Source: Rhodobacteraceae bacterium QY30 | GTDB taxonomy: Bacteria; Pseudomonadota; Alphaproteobacteria; Rhodobacterales; Rhodobacteraceae | Assembly (NCBI GenBank): GCA_002356635.1 | Contig: CP023454.1 | Span: 2,960,501 to 3,024,500 of the forward strand | Reading direction: 5' to 3' | Length of the DNA stretch: 64,000 nt | Part shown: positions 1-8,733 of the stretch, in pieces | How positions within the stretch are numbered: the first letter of the stretch is position 1 | Layout of the letters: each line of letters starts with the position of its first letter | The notes under the pieces: model-generated | Databases searched by the model: none | The model's input: the letters and a program-made list of their open reading frames with translations, nothing else | What the model was told of the DNA's origin: nothing | Program-made: the position numbers and the translations under genes

Positions 1-415
1 GCGCCCCCTCCTCTCCGCCGGAAACCCCGATCCCCATGAAGCGCGGGCCCTGGGCCGCGGCCTCGGCGGTGCGACGGTCGGTATCATGAAAGTCGGCGTT
101 ACCCGCGTCGATGATCAGGTCATCGCGCGCCATCAGCGGGCCGAGCGCCGCGATCTGCTGATCTACGACCGGCCCCGCCGGAACCATCAGGATCACTGCG
201 CGTGGCGGCCGGACGGCCGCGACCAGATCGGCCAGCGTTGCAGCAGGCACGATCCGGTCCGCCAGCGGGCCGGCCGCCGCGGCGAACTCCCGCGTCACGG
301 CGTCGTGCCGGTTCCAGACGGCGATGCGAAAACCCTTCTCGGCGATGTTCGCGGCCAGGGCCGCCCCCATCGTTCCCAACCCGATCAGCCCGATGTCGGC
401 GGCCTTGCCGGTCAT
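1..415 (-). CDS. gnd: 6-phosphogluconate dehydrogenase, N-terminal part (cut by window edge)
   Basis: Reading leftward from an ATG at 415 gives an open frame that runs off the window. The first residues form a Rossmann nucleotide-binding fingerprint (GLIGLGTMGAALAANIAEKG), followed by the family motifs IIDAGNADFHDTDRR and GIGVSGGEEGA that bind 6-phosphogluconate. The enzyme oxidatively decarboxylates 6-phosphogluconate to ribulose 5-phosphate in the cytosol. GGAGGA lies about seven bases ahead of this ATG; another ATG six bases upstream sits directly on that SD and is less likely. The gluconokinase gene starts divergently about 50 bases away and makes the substrate of this enzyme, so the two form a gluconate/6-phosphogluconate node. 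Only about 138 residues are visible. Confidence 0.93.
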   Translation of the reverse strand, partial: MTGKAADIGLIGLGTMGAALAANIAEKGFRIAVWNRHDAVTREFAAAAGPLADRIVPAATLADLVAAVRPPRAVILMVPAGPVVDQQIAALGPLMARDDLIIDAGNADFHDTDRRTAEAAAQGPRFMGIGVSGGEEGA

Positions 416-467
416 GGCCATTCCTCCGTGGTGGCGCTATCATCTATCGATCTAGGCACTTCGAGCC

Positions 468-1061
468 GTGAATGTCACGCAACCGGGGCCAGGCGTGGGA
501 CAAGCCTCCGTGAACCTTTTCCCTGACCGGATCGTGCTGATGGGCGTTGCCGGCAGCGGCAAGACCACCCTGGGGCATGCCCTCTCCGTGCGGCTGCGCC
601 TGCCTTACGTCGACGGGGACGAGTTGCATTCCGAAGCCAATATCGCGCGGATGGCGCGGGGCCTGCCGCTGACCGACGCCGACCGCTGGCCGTGGCTGGA
701 CCGGGTGGCCCGGGTGCTGGACCGTCGTGCGCCCGTGATCGTCGGCTGCTCGGCCCTGCGCCGCGCGTACCGTGACCGGCTGCGACAGGGTGCGCGTGGT
801 CCGGTGCGGTTCGTCCACCTGGCGGGTAGCGCGCCACTGATCGCCCGGCGGATGGCGGCGCGGCCCGGCCACTTCATGCCGCTGGCCCTGCTGGACAGCC
901 AGTTCGCCACGCTGGAGCCGCCGGACCCGGATGAAAATGCCCTGACCCTGGACATCTCGCTGCCTGTGGATCTGCTGGTGGAGCGTATCGCAAGGTGGCG
1001 TGACGACCCGGACAGCGCAAGCTATCATCCGCCCCAGGCGCCCAGGGAAGAGGGGGCGTGA
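468..1061 (+). CDS. gntK: Gluconokinase
   Basis: Phosphorylates D-gluconate to 6-phosphogluconate. The P-loop MGVAGSGKTT lies near residue 25, followed by the gluconokinase signatures YVDGDELHS, the CSALRRAYRD motif, and HFMPLALLDSQFATLEPP near residue 140. About 197 residues from the 468 GTG, or 183 from the alternative in-frame GTG at 510; neither start has a strong SD, so the N-terminus is uncertain. It is divergent from the 6-phosphogluconate dehydrogenase gene, which consumes its product. The family also resembles shikimate kinases, but the HFMP and LEPP motifs fit the GntK group. Confidence 0.92.
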   Translation: MNVTQPGPGVGQASVNLFPDRIVLMGVAGSGKTTLGHALSVRLRLPYVDGDELHSEANIARMARGLPLTDADRWPWLDRVARVLDRRAPVIVGCSALRRAYRDRLRQGARGPVRFVHLAGSAPLIARRMAARPGHFMPLALLDSQFATLEPPDPDENALTLDISLPVDLLVERIARWRDDPDSASYHPPQAPREEGA

Positions 1062-1077
1062 GGAGCAGACCCCATCC

Positions 1078-2415
1078 ATGAACGAACCGCGTGCCCGGTC
1101 CCTGCTGCGTGTCCTGCCGGCGCGGGTGGCGGGCCTTCTTGCGCTGGTCCTGGCGCTGGGATTGCAGCCCGCGCAGGCGACGGTCGATCCGCAGGTGGCG
1201 CTGACAACCTGGTATCGGCTTGTGCTGGAACTGGTGCGGCACACGCCAACGTATTCGCCCCCCGTCGCCGCCCGTGCCTTCGCCTACCTGGGCGTCACGG
1301 CGTATGAAGCGACAGCGTCCGGCCGCACGGAAATGCGCTCTCTGGCGGGGCAGTTGAACGCCCTGCCGCCGTTACCCACGCGCGCGCCGAACCTGGGATA
1401 TGACGAGGGTGTCGTTCTTGACGCGGCACTGGCCGAGGCGGTCGCTCATTTCTTCGGCAACACCGGCCCAACCGGACAGCGGGCGATGGCGGCGCTGAAG
1501 GCCAGGATGGGCGCGACCGCGGCCAAGGGCATCGCGCCCGACGTGGTGGCGCGCAGCCGCGCCTTCGGCACGGCGGTGGCCGAACATGTCGTGGCCTGGT
1601 CGCAGCCGGACGGCGGCGCAGTGGTCTCGAACATGGGGTTTCCCATGACCTGGACCGTCAATGACCAGCCCGGCCACTGGGTGCCCACCAGCCGAATCGT
1701 CCAGCAACAGGCGCCGCTTCTGCCGGACTGGGGCCGGAACCGGCCGCTGGCGATGCCCGGCGGCGCCGCCTGCCCGCTGCCGCCGCCTCCCCCCTACAGC
1801 GAGGACAAGGGTTCGTCCTTCCACGCCGAAGCCGTCGAGGTTTACGATGTGTCCCGCCATCTGACCGAGAACGAGCGGACCATTGCCGCCTTCTGGTCGG
1901 ACGATCCAATGCTGTCCCCGACCCCGCCCGGGCACTGGATTTCCATTCTTCTGCAAATCGCGGACCGGGACGACATGGACCCGTCCCGTACCGTGGACGC
2001 CCTGGCACGCCTGGGCATTGCCATCTCGGATGGGTTCATCGGCTGCTGGGACGCCAAGTTCCGCCATGACCTGATCCGGCCTGTCACCTATATCCGCAAG
2101 ACCATCGACCCCGCGTGGGAGCCGCTGCTGACCACCCCGCCCTTCCCGGAATATCCTTCGGGCCATTCCACCCAGTCCGGCGCGGCGGCTACGGTGCTGA
2201 CAGCGATCTTCGGCGCGCCCTTCGCCTTTACCGACAGCACCCATGTCGATGATGGGCTTGGCGCACGCGACTATCCCGATTTCTGGACCGCCGCGCATGA
2301 AGCGGCCGTGTCGCGGCTTTACGGCGGGATCCATTTCCGTTCGGCCATCGAACGGGGGCTGGAACAGGGCGCCTGCATCGGTGCCCGGGTGAACGGCCTG
2401 AGAACGCTGGAATGA
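1078..2415 (+). CDS. Vanadium-dependent haloperoxidase-like PAP2 phosphatase family protein
   Basis: The 445-residue protein begins with a signal-like hydrophobic stretch (residues about 17-37 ending LQPAQA), so it is probably exported. The vanadate/phosphate pocket of the VHPO-like family is intact by eye: K327-x6-R334-P in KFRHDLIRPV, S361-G362-H363 in YPSGHSTQSG, and R413-x5-H419 in SRLYGGIHF. It may be a haloperoxidase or an acid phosphatase; sequence alone does not separate them. The ATG at 1078 follows AGGAG; an in-frame start at 1000 would overlap gluconokinase and put a basic tail before the signal peptide, so 1078 is preferred. It overlaps the next gene by ATGA. Confidence 0.8.
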   Translation: MNEPRARSLLRVLPARVAGLLALVLALGLQPAQATVDPQVALTTWYRLVLELVRHTPTYSPPVAARAFAYLGVTAYEATASGRTEMRSLAGQLNALPPLPTRAPNLGYDEGVVLDAALAEAVAHFFGNTGPTGQRAMAALKARMGATAAKGIAPDVVARSRAFGTAVAEHVVAWSQPDGGAVVSNMGFPMTWTVNDQPGHWVPTSRIVQQQAPLLPDWGRNRPLAMPGGAACPLPPPPPYSEDKGSSFHAEAVEVYDVSRHLTENERTIAAFWSDDPMLSPTPPGHWISILLQIADRDDMDPSRTVDALARLGIAISDGFIGCWDAKFRHDLIRPVTYIRKTIDPAWEPLLTTPPFPEYPSGHSTQSGAAATVLTAIFGAPFAFTDSTHVDDGLGARDYPDFWTAAHEAAVSRLYGGIHFRSAIERGLEQGACIGARVNGLRTLE

Positions 2416-3977
2416 AGCTATTCCTTTGCCTTCTGATCGCCGCCCTTCCCGCCGCAGCCCAGCCCGGCCCCGCGGTGCCGCGCTTCGTCGAGGAAACCGC
2501 CACTGCGGGCGTCGTCGCCCGTTACACCGGCGGGTGGGAACAGATGGTGGGCGGGGGCGTGGCCACCTTCGACTGCAACGGCGACCGCCGGCCCGACCTG
2601 GCGATCGCGGGCGGAACCTCGGAGGCGACGCTTTGGCGGAATGAAAGCAGGACAGGCGGCCAGCTGGGCTTTGCCCGCGCCCGGGCGGGGATCGAGATGA
2701 CGGGTGTGTCGGGCCTTTATCCCCTGGATATCGACGCGGACGGGATCACCGATCTGGTGCTGCTTCGGGTGGGGGAGGACGTTGTGCTGAAGGGCAAGGG
2801 CGATTGCCGCTTCGAACGCGCGAACGAGGCCTGGCATTTCGACGGGGGCGATCTGTGGTCCACCGCCTTTTCGGCGACGTGGGAAGCGGGGGCGGATTGG
2901 CCGACGCTGGCCCTCGGCAGCTACATCGACCGGACGCAGGACGCCTTTCCCTGGGGCAGCTGCACCGAAAACCGGCTGTTCCGGCCGGGCGCCGACGGGG
3001 GCTTTGCATCGCCCCTGCCCCTGACCCCCAGTTACTGCGCGCTGTCGATGCTGTTCACCGACTGGAACCGTTCTGGGCAGCCCGCGCTGCGGGTGTCGAA
3101 CGACCGCGAATACTACAAGGGCGGGCAGGAACAGCTGTGGCACATCGCGCCGGGACAGCCGCCGCGGCTGTTCACCGAGGCGGAGGGCTGGCAGCGCCTG
3201 CGCGTCTGGGGCATGGGCATCGCCAGCGCCGACCTGGATTTCGACGGCTATCCGGAATATTTCCTGACCAGCATGGCGGACAACAAGCTTCAGACGCTGA
3301 CCGAACCGGGGTCGCCCTTGCCGCGCTATGCCGATGTGGCCTTCCCGCGCGGCGCCATCGCACAGCGCCCCTACACGGGTGGCGACGTGCGGCCTTCGAC
3401 CGCCTGGCACGCGCAGTTCGAGGATGTGAACAACGACGGTTTCAGCGACCTGTTCATCGCCAAGGGCAACGTGTCCGAGATGCCGGATTTCGCTGAAGCC
3501 GATCCGAACAACCTGCTGTTGCAGCGGCCGGACGGCACCTTCGCCGAAGCGGGCGACACGGCGGGGATCGACAGCCTGCTGACGGCGCGCGGGGCGGCGG
3601 TGGCGGATTTCAACCTGGACGGCCAGATGGACCTGGTGGTGGTGAACCGCAATGGCCCGGCGCAGGTCTGGCGGAATGGCGGCACGGGCGGACACTGGAT
3701 CACGCTGGCGCTGCATCAGCCGGGTCCGAACCGCGACGCGATCGGGGCCTGGGTCGAGGTGGACATGGGCGATCACATCCAGCGGCGCGAGGTGACTTCG
3801 GGCGGCGGCCACGCGGGCGGAAGCCTGGGGTGGCTGCACTTCGGACTGGGTACGCAGGACCGGGCGCGGGTGCGGGTGATCTGGCCCGATGGGGCGGCCT
3901 CCGCCTGGTCCGAACTGGCGACCGACGCCTTCCATGATCTGGAACGCGATGCCCCCGCCCGTCGCTTCCGCCCCTAG
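2412..3977 (+). CDS. FG-GAP/VCBS repeat protein with C-terminal ASPIC/UnbV domain (CRTAC1-like)
   Basis: 521 residues with a short signal peptide (MKLFLCLLIAALPAAAQ), then repeated FG-GAP calcium-binding loops such as DCNGDRRPDLAIAGG, DIDADGITDLVLLR, DLDFDGYPEYFLT, DVNNDGFSDLFIAKG and DFNLDGQMDLVVVNR, the pattern of a seven-bladed propeller. The final ~90 residues (HWITLALHQPGPNRDAIGAW ... VIWPDGAAS) match the ASPIC/UnbV domain. It is predicted to be periplasmic or secreted and to bind calcium. The ATGA overlap with the haloperoxidase-like gene implies coupled translation and a shared process. No enzymatic role can be assigned from sequence. Confidence 0.82.
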   Translation: MKLFLCLLIAALPAAAQPGPAVPRFVEETATAGVVARYTGGWEQMVGGGVATFDCNGDRRPDLAIAGGTSEATLWRNESRTGGQLGFARARAGIEMTGVSGLYPLDIDADGITDLVLLRVGEDVVLKGKGDCRFERANEAWHFDGGDLWSTAFSATWEAGADWPTLALGSYIDRTQDAFPWGSCTENRLFRPGADGGFASPLPLTPSYCALSMLFTDWNRSGQPALRVSNDREYYKGGQEQLWHIAPGQPPRLFTEAEGWQRLRVWGMGIASADLDFDGYPEYFLTSMADNKLQTLTEPGSPLPRYADVAFPRGAIAQRPYTGGDVRPSTAWHAQFEDVNNDGFSDLFIAKGNVSEMPDFAEADPNNLLLQRPDGTFAEAGDTAGIDSLLTARGAAVADFNLDGQMDLVVVNRNGPAQVWRNGGTGGHWITLALHQPGPNRDAIGAWVEVDMGDHIQRREVTSGGGHAGGSLGWLHFGLGTQDRARVRVIWPDGAASAWSELATDAFHDLERDAPARRFRP

Positions 3978-4012
3978 CCAAGACACCAAACTTTTACAGA
4001 AATCCTGCGCCT

Positions 4013-4019
4013 CTGTCAT
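4013..4019 (+). promoter_or_regulatory. Single Pho-box-like half site upstream of phnC
   Basis: CTGTCAT, a perfect match to the PhoB half site, lies about 50 bases before the phnC start. The expected second half 11 bases away is not recognisable, so this is only a weak candidate for phosphate-starvation control. Confidence 0.25.
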
Positions 4020-4069
4020 AAACCCCCACTAGCACCGGCCCCGCAAGTTGGTTGGGGAATGGTGTCGAC

Positions 4070-4882
4070 ATGCTTCTGGACTTTCGCGGTGTCACCCGTG
4101 TCTTTGGCGAACGGACCGCCGTGTCCAATGTCAGCTTCACCGTCGACGGCCCCTGCTTCATCGGCATCCTGGGCCGTTCGGGTGCGGGGAAATCCACGCT
4201 TCTGCGGCTGATGAACCGCCTGACCGACGCCACCGCGGGCGAGGTCCGCTTCAAGGGCAAGGACGTGCTGTCCCTGAAAGGCCGCGAAAAACGCGACTGG
4301 CAGGGCCAGTGCGCGATGATCTTCCAGCAGTTCAACCTGGTGCCGCGGCTCGACGTGGCCTCGAACGTGCTGCACGGCACGCTCAGCCGCCGCTCGACGC
4401 TGGCCACGATGTTCAGCTTCTGGCCCAATGCCGACATTCACCGCGCGCTGGATATTCTGGACCGTCTTGGCATCGCGGAACAGGCGCCCAAACGCGCCGA
4501 GGCGCTGTCGGGTGGCCAGCAGCAGCGGGTCGCCATTGCCCGGGCGCTGATGCAGGACCCGCAGATCATCCTGGCCGACGAACCCATCGCCAGCCTTGAC
4601 CCGATGAACGCGCAGGTGGTCATGGACACGCTGCGCCGCATCCATGAAGAAGATGGCCGCACCGTCATCGCCAACCTGCACACGCTGGATACCGCGCGGC
4701 GCTACTGCGACCGGGTCATTGGAATGCGCGACGGGCGCGTGGTGTTCGACGGCACGCCCGAACAGCTGACCACCGGCGCCGCCCGCGACATCTATGGCGC
4801 CGACGCGTCGTTCAGCGAGGCTACGACATCCACCGCCATCGAAGCCCCCGACGCGGAATATGCCGCGACGATGATGGCCTGA
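4070..4882 (+). CDS. phnC: Phosphonate ABC transporter ATP-binding protein
   Basis: Cytoplasmic ATPase of the PhnCDE importer. From this start 270 residues: Walker [10 protein letters not shown] near residue 37, Q-loop [14 protein letters not shown] signature LSGGQQQRV, Walker [14 protein letters not shown], and H-loop [15 protein letters not shown] typical of PhnC. The ATG at 4070 begins at the first conserved residues ([13 protein letters not shown]); the upstream in-frame 4052 start would add six unsupported residues. It is the first gene of phnC-phnD-phnE1-phnE2-acetyltransferase, all on the same strand. Confidence 0.96.
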   Translation: MLLDFRGVTRVFGERTAVSNVSFTVDGPCFIGILGRSGAGKSTLLRLMNRLTDATAGEVRFKGKDVLSLKGREKRDWQGQCAMIFQQFNLVPRLDVASNVLHGTLSRRSTLATMFSFWPNADIHRALDILDRLGIAEQAPKRAEALSGGQQQRVAIARALMQDPQIILADEPIASLDPMNAQVVMDTLRRIHEEDGRTVIANLHTLDTARRYCDRVIGMRDGRVVFDGTPEQLTTGAARDIYGADASFSEATTSTAIEAPDAEYAATMMA

Positions 4883-4902
4883 ACCTTTCCGATTTACCCC
4901 GT

Positions 4903-4918
4903 GGCCCCGGCTGGGGCC
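4903..4918 (+). other. Stem-loop between phnC and phnD
   Basis: GGCCCC, loop GGCT, GGGGCC: a perfect 6-bp GC-only hairpin 20 bases before phnD and just upstream of its SD. There is no U-run, so it may act in RNA processing or stability rather than termination. Confidence 0.4.
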
Positions 4919-4937
4919 CATCCAACCGGAGACGACC

Positions 4938-5831
4938 ATGAAGAAGATCATCGCCCTTGCCGTGACCGCGGCGACCCTGGCCGGCGCGGCGCAGGCCGAA
5001 GGCATCAAGGAATTCAACATCGGCATCCTCGGCGGCGAAAACGCCCAGGACCGCCTGACGTCGAACGAATGCTACCGCAAGGGCATCGAAGATGCGCTGG
5101 GCGTTCCGGTCAAGGTCTTTACCCCGGCCGACTATGATGGCGTGATCCAGGGCCTGCTGGGCGGCACGCTGGACATGGCCTGGCTGGGTGCCTCGGGCTA
5201 TGCCAAGACCTACCTGACCAACCCGGACGCGGTCGAAGTCGTGCTGACCAAGCAGAACGTCGACGGTTCGACCGGCTACTATTCGATCGGTTTTGCGCGC
5301 AAGGATTCGGGCATCACCTCGATGGACGATGCCAAGGGCAAGGTCTTTGCCTTCGCCGATCCCAACTCGACCTCGGGCTATCTGGTCCCGGGCGCGGAAC
5401 TGACCGAGAAATACGGCAAGCTGGAAGACTACTTCAAGGAAGTGAAGATGTCGGGCGGCCATGAGCAGACCATCGTCGGCGTCAACAACGGCGACTTCGA
5501 AGCCGGTGTGTCGTTCGCAGACGGCCTGGGCAACTGGGAAGACGGCTACACCTCGGGCGCGTTCCGCAAGGCCGCCGATGCGGGCCTCGTCAACATGAAC
5601 GACCTGGTCGAGATCTGGCGTTCGAAACTGATCCCGGAAGGCCCGATGGTTGTCCGCAAGGCCCTGCCGGCGGACGTGAAGGACAAGGTCACCCAGCTGA
5701 CCGCCGACCTGTGGGAAACCGACAAGGAATGCGCCTACAACGTCGCCGGCGGCGATGCCAAGGACTTCGTTCCGGTCAAGCACGATGACTACCTGGGCGT
5801 GATCGCCGCCCGCAAGATGAGCGCGAAGTAA
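4938..5831 (+). CDS. phnD: Phosphonate ABC transporter periplasmic substrate-binding protein
   Basis: 297 residues with a clear signal peptide (MKKIIALAVTAATLAGAAQA, cleavage after AQA). The mature part has PhnD-family features: FNIGILGGENAQDRL, a LGGTLDMAWLGASGYAKTY stretch near residues 72-92, and DPNSTSGYLVPG, which forms the phosphonate pocket in this family. GGAGA precedes the ATG at normal spacing. It captures phosphonates and hands them to PhnE1/E2-PhnC. The flanking hairpins (before and after the gene) are consistent with making more binding protein than permease. Confidence 0.96.
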   Translation: MKKIIALAVTAATLAGAAQAEGIKEFNIGILGGENAQDRLTSNECYRKGIEDALGVPVKVFTPADYDGVIQGLLGGTLDMAWLGASGYAKTYLTNPDAVEVVLTKQNVDGSTGYYSIGFARKDSGITSMDDAKGKVFAFADPNSTSGYLVPGAELTEKYGKLEDYFKEVKMSGGHEQTIVGVNNGDFEAGVSFADGLGNWEDGYTSGAFRKAADAGLVNMNDLVEIWRSKLIPEGPMVVRKALPADVKDKVTQLTADLWETDKECAYNVAGGDAKDFVPVKHDDYLGVIAARKMSAK

Positions 5832-5847
5832 GACGTCTTCCCGATCC

Positions 5848-5878
5848 GGCCGGGCTGCCCCCCTGCGGTGGCCCGGCC
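5848..5878 (+). other. Intercistronic stem-loop after phnD
   Basis: GGCCGGGC and GCCCGGCC are perfect 8-bp arms around a 15-base loop, followed by ATTTCTTT. It lies between the phnD stop and the phnE1 SD. It could be a partial terminator or a 3' stabiliser that lets phnD mRNA exceed phnE mRNA, as is common for binding-protein genes. Confidence 0.55.
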
Positions 5879-5899
5879 ATTTCTTTGCCCGAGGATCCC

Positions 5900-6781
5900 A
5901 TGGCCGACATTTCCTTCTGGCCCGAGCCCGAGAAGCGGCCAGCCATCGACACCCGCGCCCACTACCTGGACATGACGCGGAAGAAGCGCATGTATGGCGG
6001 GATCCTTCTGGTGGTTTTCGTGGCGCTGATGGCCTCGGGCTTCCGCCTGGCCGAGATGCGCAATGCCGGTGACTTCCTTGCCGGCCTGCCGATGGTCTAC
6101 CAGTTCCCCGCCGAGGTGCTGTCCGAGGCCTGGGCGATGCGCGGCAATCTGCCGGGGCTGTTCCTGGAATTCGTGCCCTCGCTGCTCGAGACCATCAACA
6201 TCGCGGGCGTTGCCACCCTGATCGGTGCATTGGGCGCCGCCTTCCTGGCGCTGCTGTCCACGCGCGGCCTGGCACCCTGGCCCTGGGCGCTGCCGCTCTA
6301 CCGCCGCACGATGGATGCGTTCCGCGCCGTGCCGGAAATCGTCGTGGCGCTGGTGCTGATCTACATCTTCGGCGGCGGTCCCGTCCCGGCCGTCATCGCC
6401 ATCGCGCTGCACACCTGCGGCGCGCTGGGAAAGCTGTTTTCCGAAGTGGCCGAGAACGCCGACCTGAAACCGGTCGAGGGGCTGGCCTCCGTCGGAGGCA
6501 CCTGGCCGCAGCGCATGTGGCTGGGGATCATCCCGCAAGTGGCGCCAAACTGGCTGTCCTATGCGCTGCTGCGCTTCGAAATCAACGTCCGCGCCAGTGC
6601 CATCCTGGGCTTCGTCGGGTCGGGCGGCATCGGCTATGACCTGAAGATCGCGATGCAATGGGGCGCAGGCAAGTATGACCAGGTGGTCGCGATCTTCCTG
6701 CTTTTGTTCCTGACCATCGTCGCAATTGACCAGTTGTCCGGCCATTACCGAGACCGCCTTGTGAAAGGAGCCAAGCCATGA
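5900..6781 (+). CDS. phnE: Phosphonate ABC transporter permease PhnE (first copy)
   Basis: 293 residues from the ATG at 5900, which has GAGGA just upstream; the in-frame TTG at 5885 is less likely. A first membrane segment (GGILLVVFVALMASGF) is followed by the binding-protein-dependent permease core, with a TINIAGVATLIGALGAAFLALL helix and the PhnE signature region FRAVPEIVVALVLIYIFG. The EAA-type loop is EVAENADLKPVEGLASVGGT, which contacts PhnC. It likely pairs with the second, longer PhnE encoded next as a heterodimer. The stop overlaps the start of that gene. Confidence 0.94.
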   Translation: MADISFWPEPEKRPAIDTRAHYLDMTRKKRMYGGILLVVFVALMASGFRLAEMRNAGDFLAGLPMVYQFPAEVLSEAWAMRGNLPGLFLEFVPSLLETINIAGVATLIGALGAAFLALLSTRGLAPWPWALPLYRRTMDAFRAVPEIVVALVLIYIFGGGPVPAVIAIALHTCGALGKLFSEVAENADLKPVEGLASVGGTWPQRMWLGIIPQVAPNWLSYALLRFEINVRASAILGFVGSGGIGYDLKIAMQWGAGKYDQVVAIFLLLFLTIVAIDQLSGHYRDRLVKGAKP

Positions 6782-8094
6782 CCATGGCCGATGTCCCGCT
6801 GACCCGGACCGTCGAACTGGGCTTCCGTCGCAAGCGTCTGACCGCACTTGCAGTGCCCGCGGTCATCCTTGCCTACCTGACCTATGCGTTCTTTGCGTTC
6901 GACATTCCGGGCCTTGCCGGCCGCGCGCGGCTGGACAATGCAGCGATCCTTCTGTCGGACTTCTGGTCCCACAAGACCCATGTGACGCGCGACAACCGTT
7001 CGGGCGGGCTGACCGTCGCCATCGAGGGCGAAGCCAAGGGTACCTATGCCAGCGGTACAACGCCAGACTGGGTGACGGTCGCGGGCGACGTGACCACAAT
7101 CGACCTTGGGAAGGGCCATGTCGTCACCTATGATCCGGCCGGGGCCCGCTATGTCGTGCCGGGCTATGGCACCATCGACATCCGGCCCGAAGGCGGCAAG
7201 CTGAAGCTGGATGCGCCTCAGCCGTTGCCTGACTGGATCAACCAGGCCGACACCCGCATTTCGGTGACCACCGACGCGGCGCGGTTTGCCTATTCCCGCT
7301 CCAAGGTCGAAACCTTCCGCTACTTCCCGGGGTGGGAGCTGTTCTTCTTCACGCTCGACAGCCCGTTCCATGACAAGTCCTGGGGAGAACTCGCGCAGCT
7401 GGCCCTTGTCGGCGACCGGATCGACCCGGCGCGCAGCAACATCGGCTACATGCTGTCCGAATTCTGGACGAACAAGATGTGGCGCCACGGCGATGTCGCC
7501 TGGGCGATCTTCGAAACGATGCTGATGGCCTTCCTGGGCACCATGTCCGCCGCGATCATCGCACTGCCGCTGGGCTTCCTTGCGGCGTCGAACTTCACGC
7601 CGTTCCGCGCCGTGCGCTTTGCGTTCCGCCGGGTCTTCGACTTCATCCGCGGGGTCGATGGGCTGATCTGGACCATCGTCCTGTCACGCGCCTTCGGTCC
7701 CGGCCCGATGACCGGCGCGCTGGCGATCCTGATCACGGACACCGGCAGCTTCGGCAAGACCTTCTCCGAGGCGCTGGAGAACATCGACGACAAGCAGGTG
7801 GAAGGCGTCCGCTCGACCGGGGCCAACAGCCTGCAAAGCGCCCGTTTCGGCGTGATCCCGCAGGTGACGCCGGTGCTGTTGAGCCAGGTGCTTTACTTCC
7901 TGGAATCGAACACCCGCAGCGCCACCGTGATCGGCGCCATCGTCGGCGGCGGCATCGGGCTTCTGCTGACGCAGGCGATCAGCACCCAGAAGGACTGGGA
8001 AGAGGTCTGCTATTACGTCGTGCTGATCGTGCTCATGGTCATGCTGATGGACACGCTGTCGGGCTGGCTGCGCCGCAAGCTCATCAAGGGCTGA
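6778..8094 (+). CDS. phnE: Phosphonate ABC transporter permease PhnE (second, long copy)
   Basis: 438 residues. After a first membrane helix (residues about 22-40) there is a roughly 190-residue, mostly polar stretch before the permease core, which starts near residue 243 (TMLMAFLGTMSAAIIALPLG). The core keeps the PhnE signatures FIRGVDGLIWTIVLSRAFG and the EAA-type loop SEALENIDDKQVEGVRSTGA. The long insert is probably periplasmic and is absent from PhnE1. AAAGGAG precedes the ATG and the start overlaps the phnE1 stop, so the two are made together as the transport channel. Confidence 0.93.
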   Translation: MTMADVPLTRTVELGFRRKRLTALAVPAVILAYLTYAFFAFDIPGLAGRARLDNAAILLSDFWSHKTHVTRDNRSGGLTVAIEGEAKGTYASGTTPDWVTVAGDVTTIDLGKGHVVTYDPAGARYVVPGYGTIDIRPEGGKLKLDAPQPLPDWINQADTRISVTTDAARFAYSRSKVETFRYFPGWELFFFTLDSPFHDKSWGELAQLALVGDRIDPARSNIGYMLSEFWTNKMWRHGDVAWAIFETMLMAFLGTMSAAIIALPLGFLAASNFTPFRAVRFAFRRVFDFIRGVDGLIWTIVLSRAFGPGPMTGALAILITDTGSFGKTFSEALENIDDKQVEGVRSTGANSLQSARFGVIPQVTPVLLSQVLYFLESNTRSATVIGAIVGGGIGLLLTQAISTQKDWEEVCYYVVLIVLMVMLMDTLSGWLRRKLIKG

Positions 8095-8109
8095 CCTTCG
8101 AAGGATATC

Positions 8110-8727
8110 ATGACCAAGCTTTCCGCCACGACCCCGCTGATCCATCCCGACTGCCAGATCGTCAATTCCAGCTTCGGCGCCTGGTGTGAAGTGGGCGTTG
8201 GATCGCGGGTCATCAACTCGACCTTCGAAGACTATTCCTATTGCGACCGTCTGTCGGACATTGCCAACACGACCGTCGGTAAGTTCGCCAATATCGCGGC
8301 GATGACCCGGATCGGGCCGACCGATCACCCGATGGACCACGCGAGCCTGCATCATTTCCTCTATCGCTCGGCCTATTACTGGGACGACGTGGAAGACGAC
8401 GCCGACTTCTTCGCGCGGCGTGCGGCGCGGCGCACCACTTTGGGCGCGGATTGCTGGATCGGGCATGGCGCGATCATCAAGCCCGAAGTGACGCTTGGGG
8501 TTGGGGCGGTCGTCGCATCTGGCGCGGTGGTCACGAAGGACGTGGCGCCCTACATGATCGTGGCGGGGGTTCCCGCGCAGCCGCTGCGGGAACGGTTTCC
8601 GGCGGCCATCGCAGACCGGCTTCTGGCGCTGGCCTGGTGGGACTGGGATCACGCCCGCCTGCGCGCGGCACTGACGGATTTCCGCACGCTGAAGGCCGAC
8701 GCCTTTCTTGAAAAATACAACGGCTGA
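8110..8727 (+). CDS. Phosphonate-cluster acetyltransferase of the hexapeptide-repeat (LbetaH) family
   Basis: 205 residues. Imperfect hexapeptide repeats run from residue 10 to 65 and again from 105 to 160 ([54 protein letters not shown]), with a loop containing the conserved [19 protein letters not shown] region. Members of this group are restricted to phosphonate operons and are called phosphonate metabolism transferases (TIGR03308-like, often named chloramphenicol acetyltransferase by similarity). It follows phnE2 by 15 bases. It probably acylates an aminophosphonate or sugar-phosphonate intermediate, a role filled in enteric bacteria by the unrelated PhnO; the substrate is inference. Confidence 0.85.
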   Translation: MTKLSATTPLIHPDCQIVNSSFGAWCEVGVGSRVINSTFEDYSYCDRLSDIANTTVGKFANIAAMTRIGPTDHPMDHASLHHFLYRSAYYWDDVEDDADFFARRAARRTTLGADCWIGHGAIIKPEVTLGVGAVVASGAVVTKDVAPYMIVAGVPAQPLRERFPAAIADRLLALAWWDWDHARLRAALTDFRTLKADAFLEKYNG

Positions 8728-8733
8728 CCCTGG

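Noticed and set aside
2418-4019. 533-codon minus-strand frame opposite the FG-GAP gene
   Set aside because: Shadow of a repeat-rich gene with signal peptide and conserved calcium loops in the other strand.
4000-4030. A full Pho box ahead of phnC
   Set aside because: Only one half site CTGTCAT is present; no second half at 11-base spacing.
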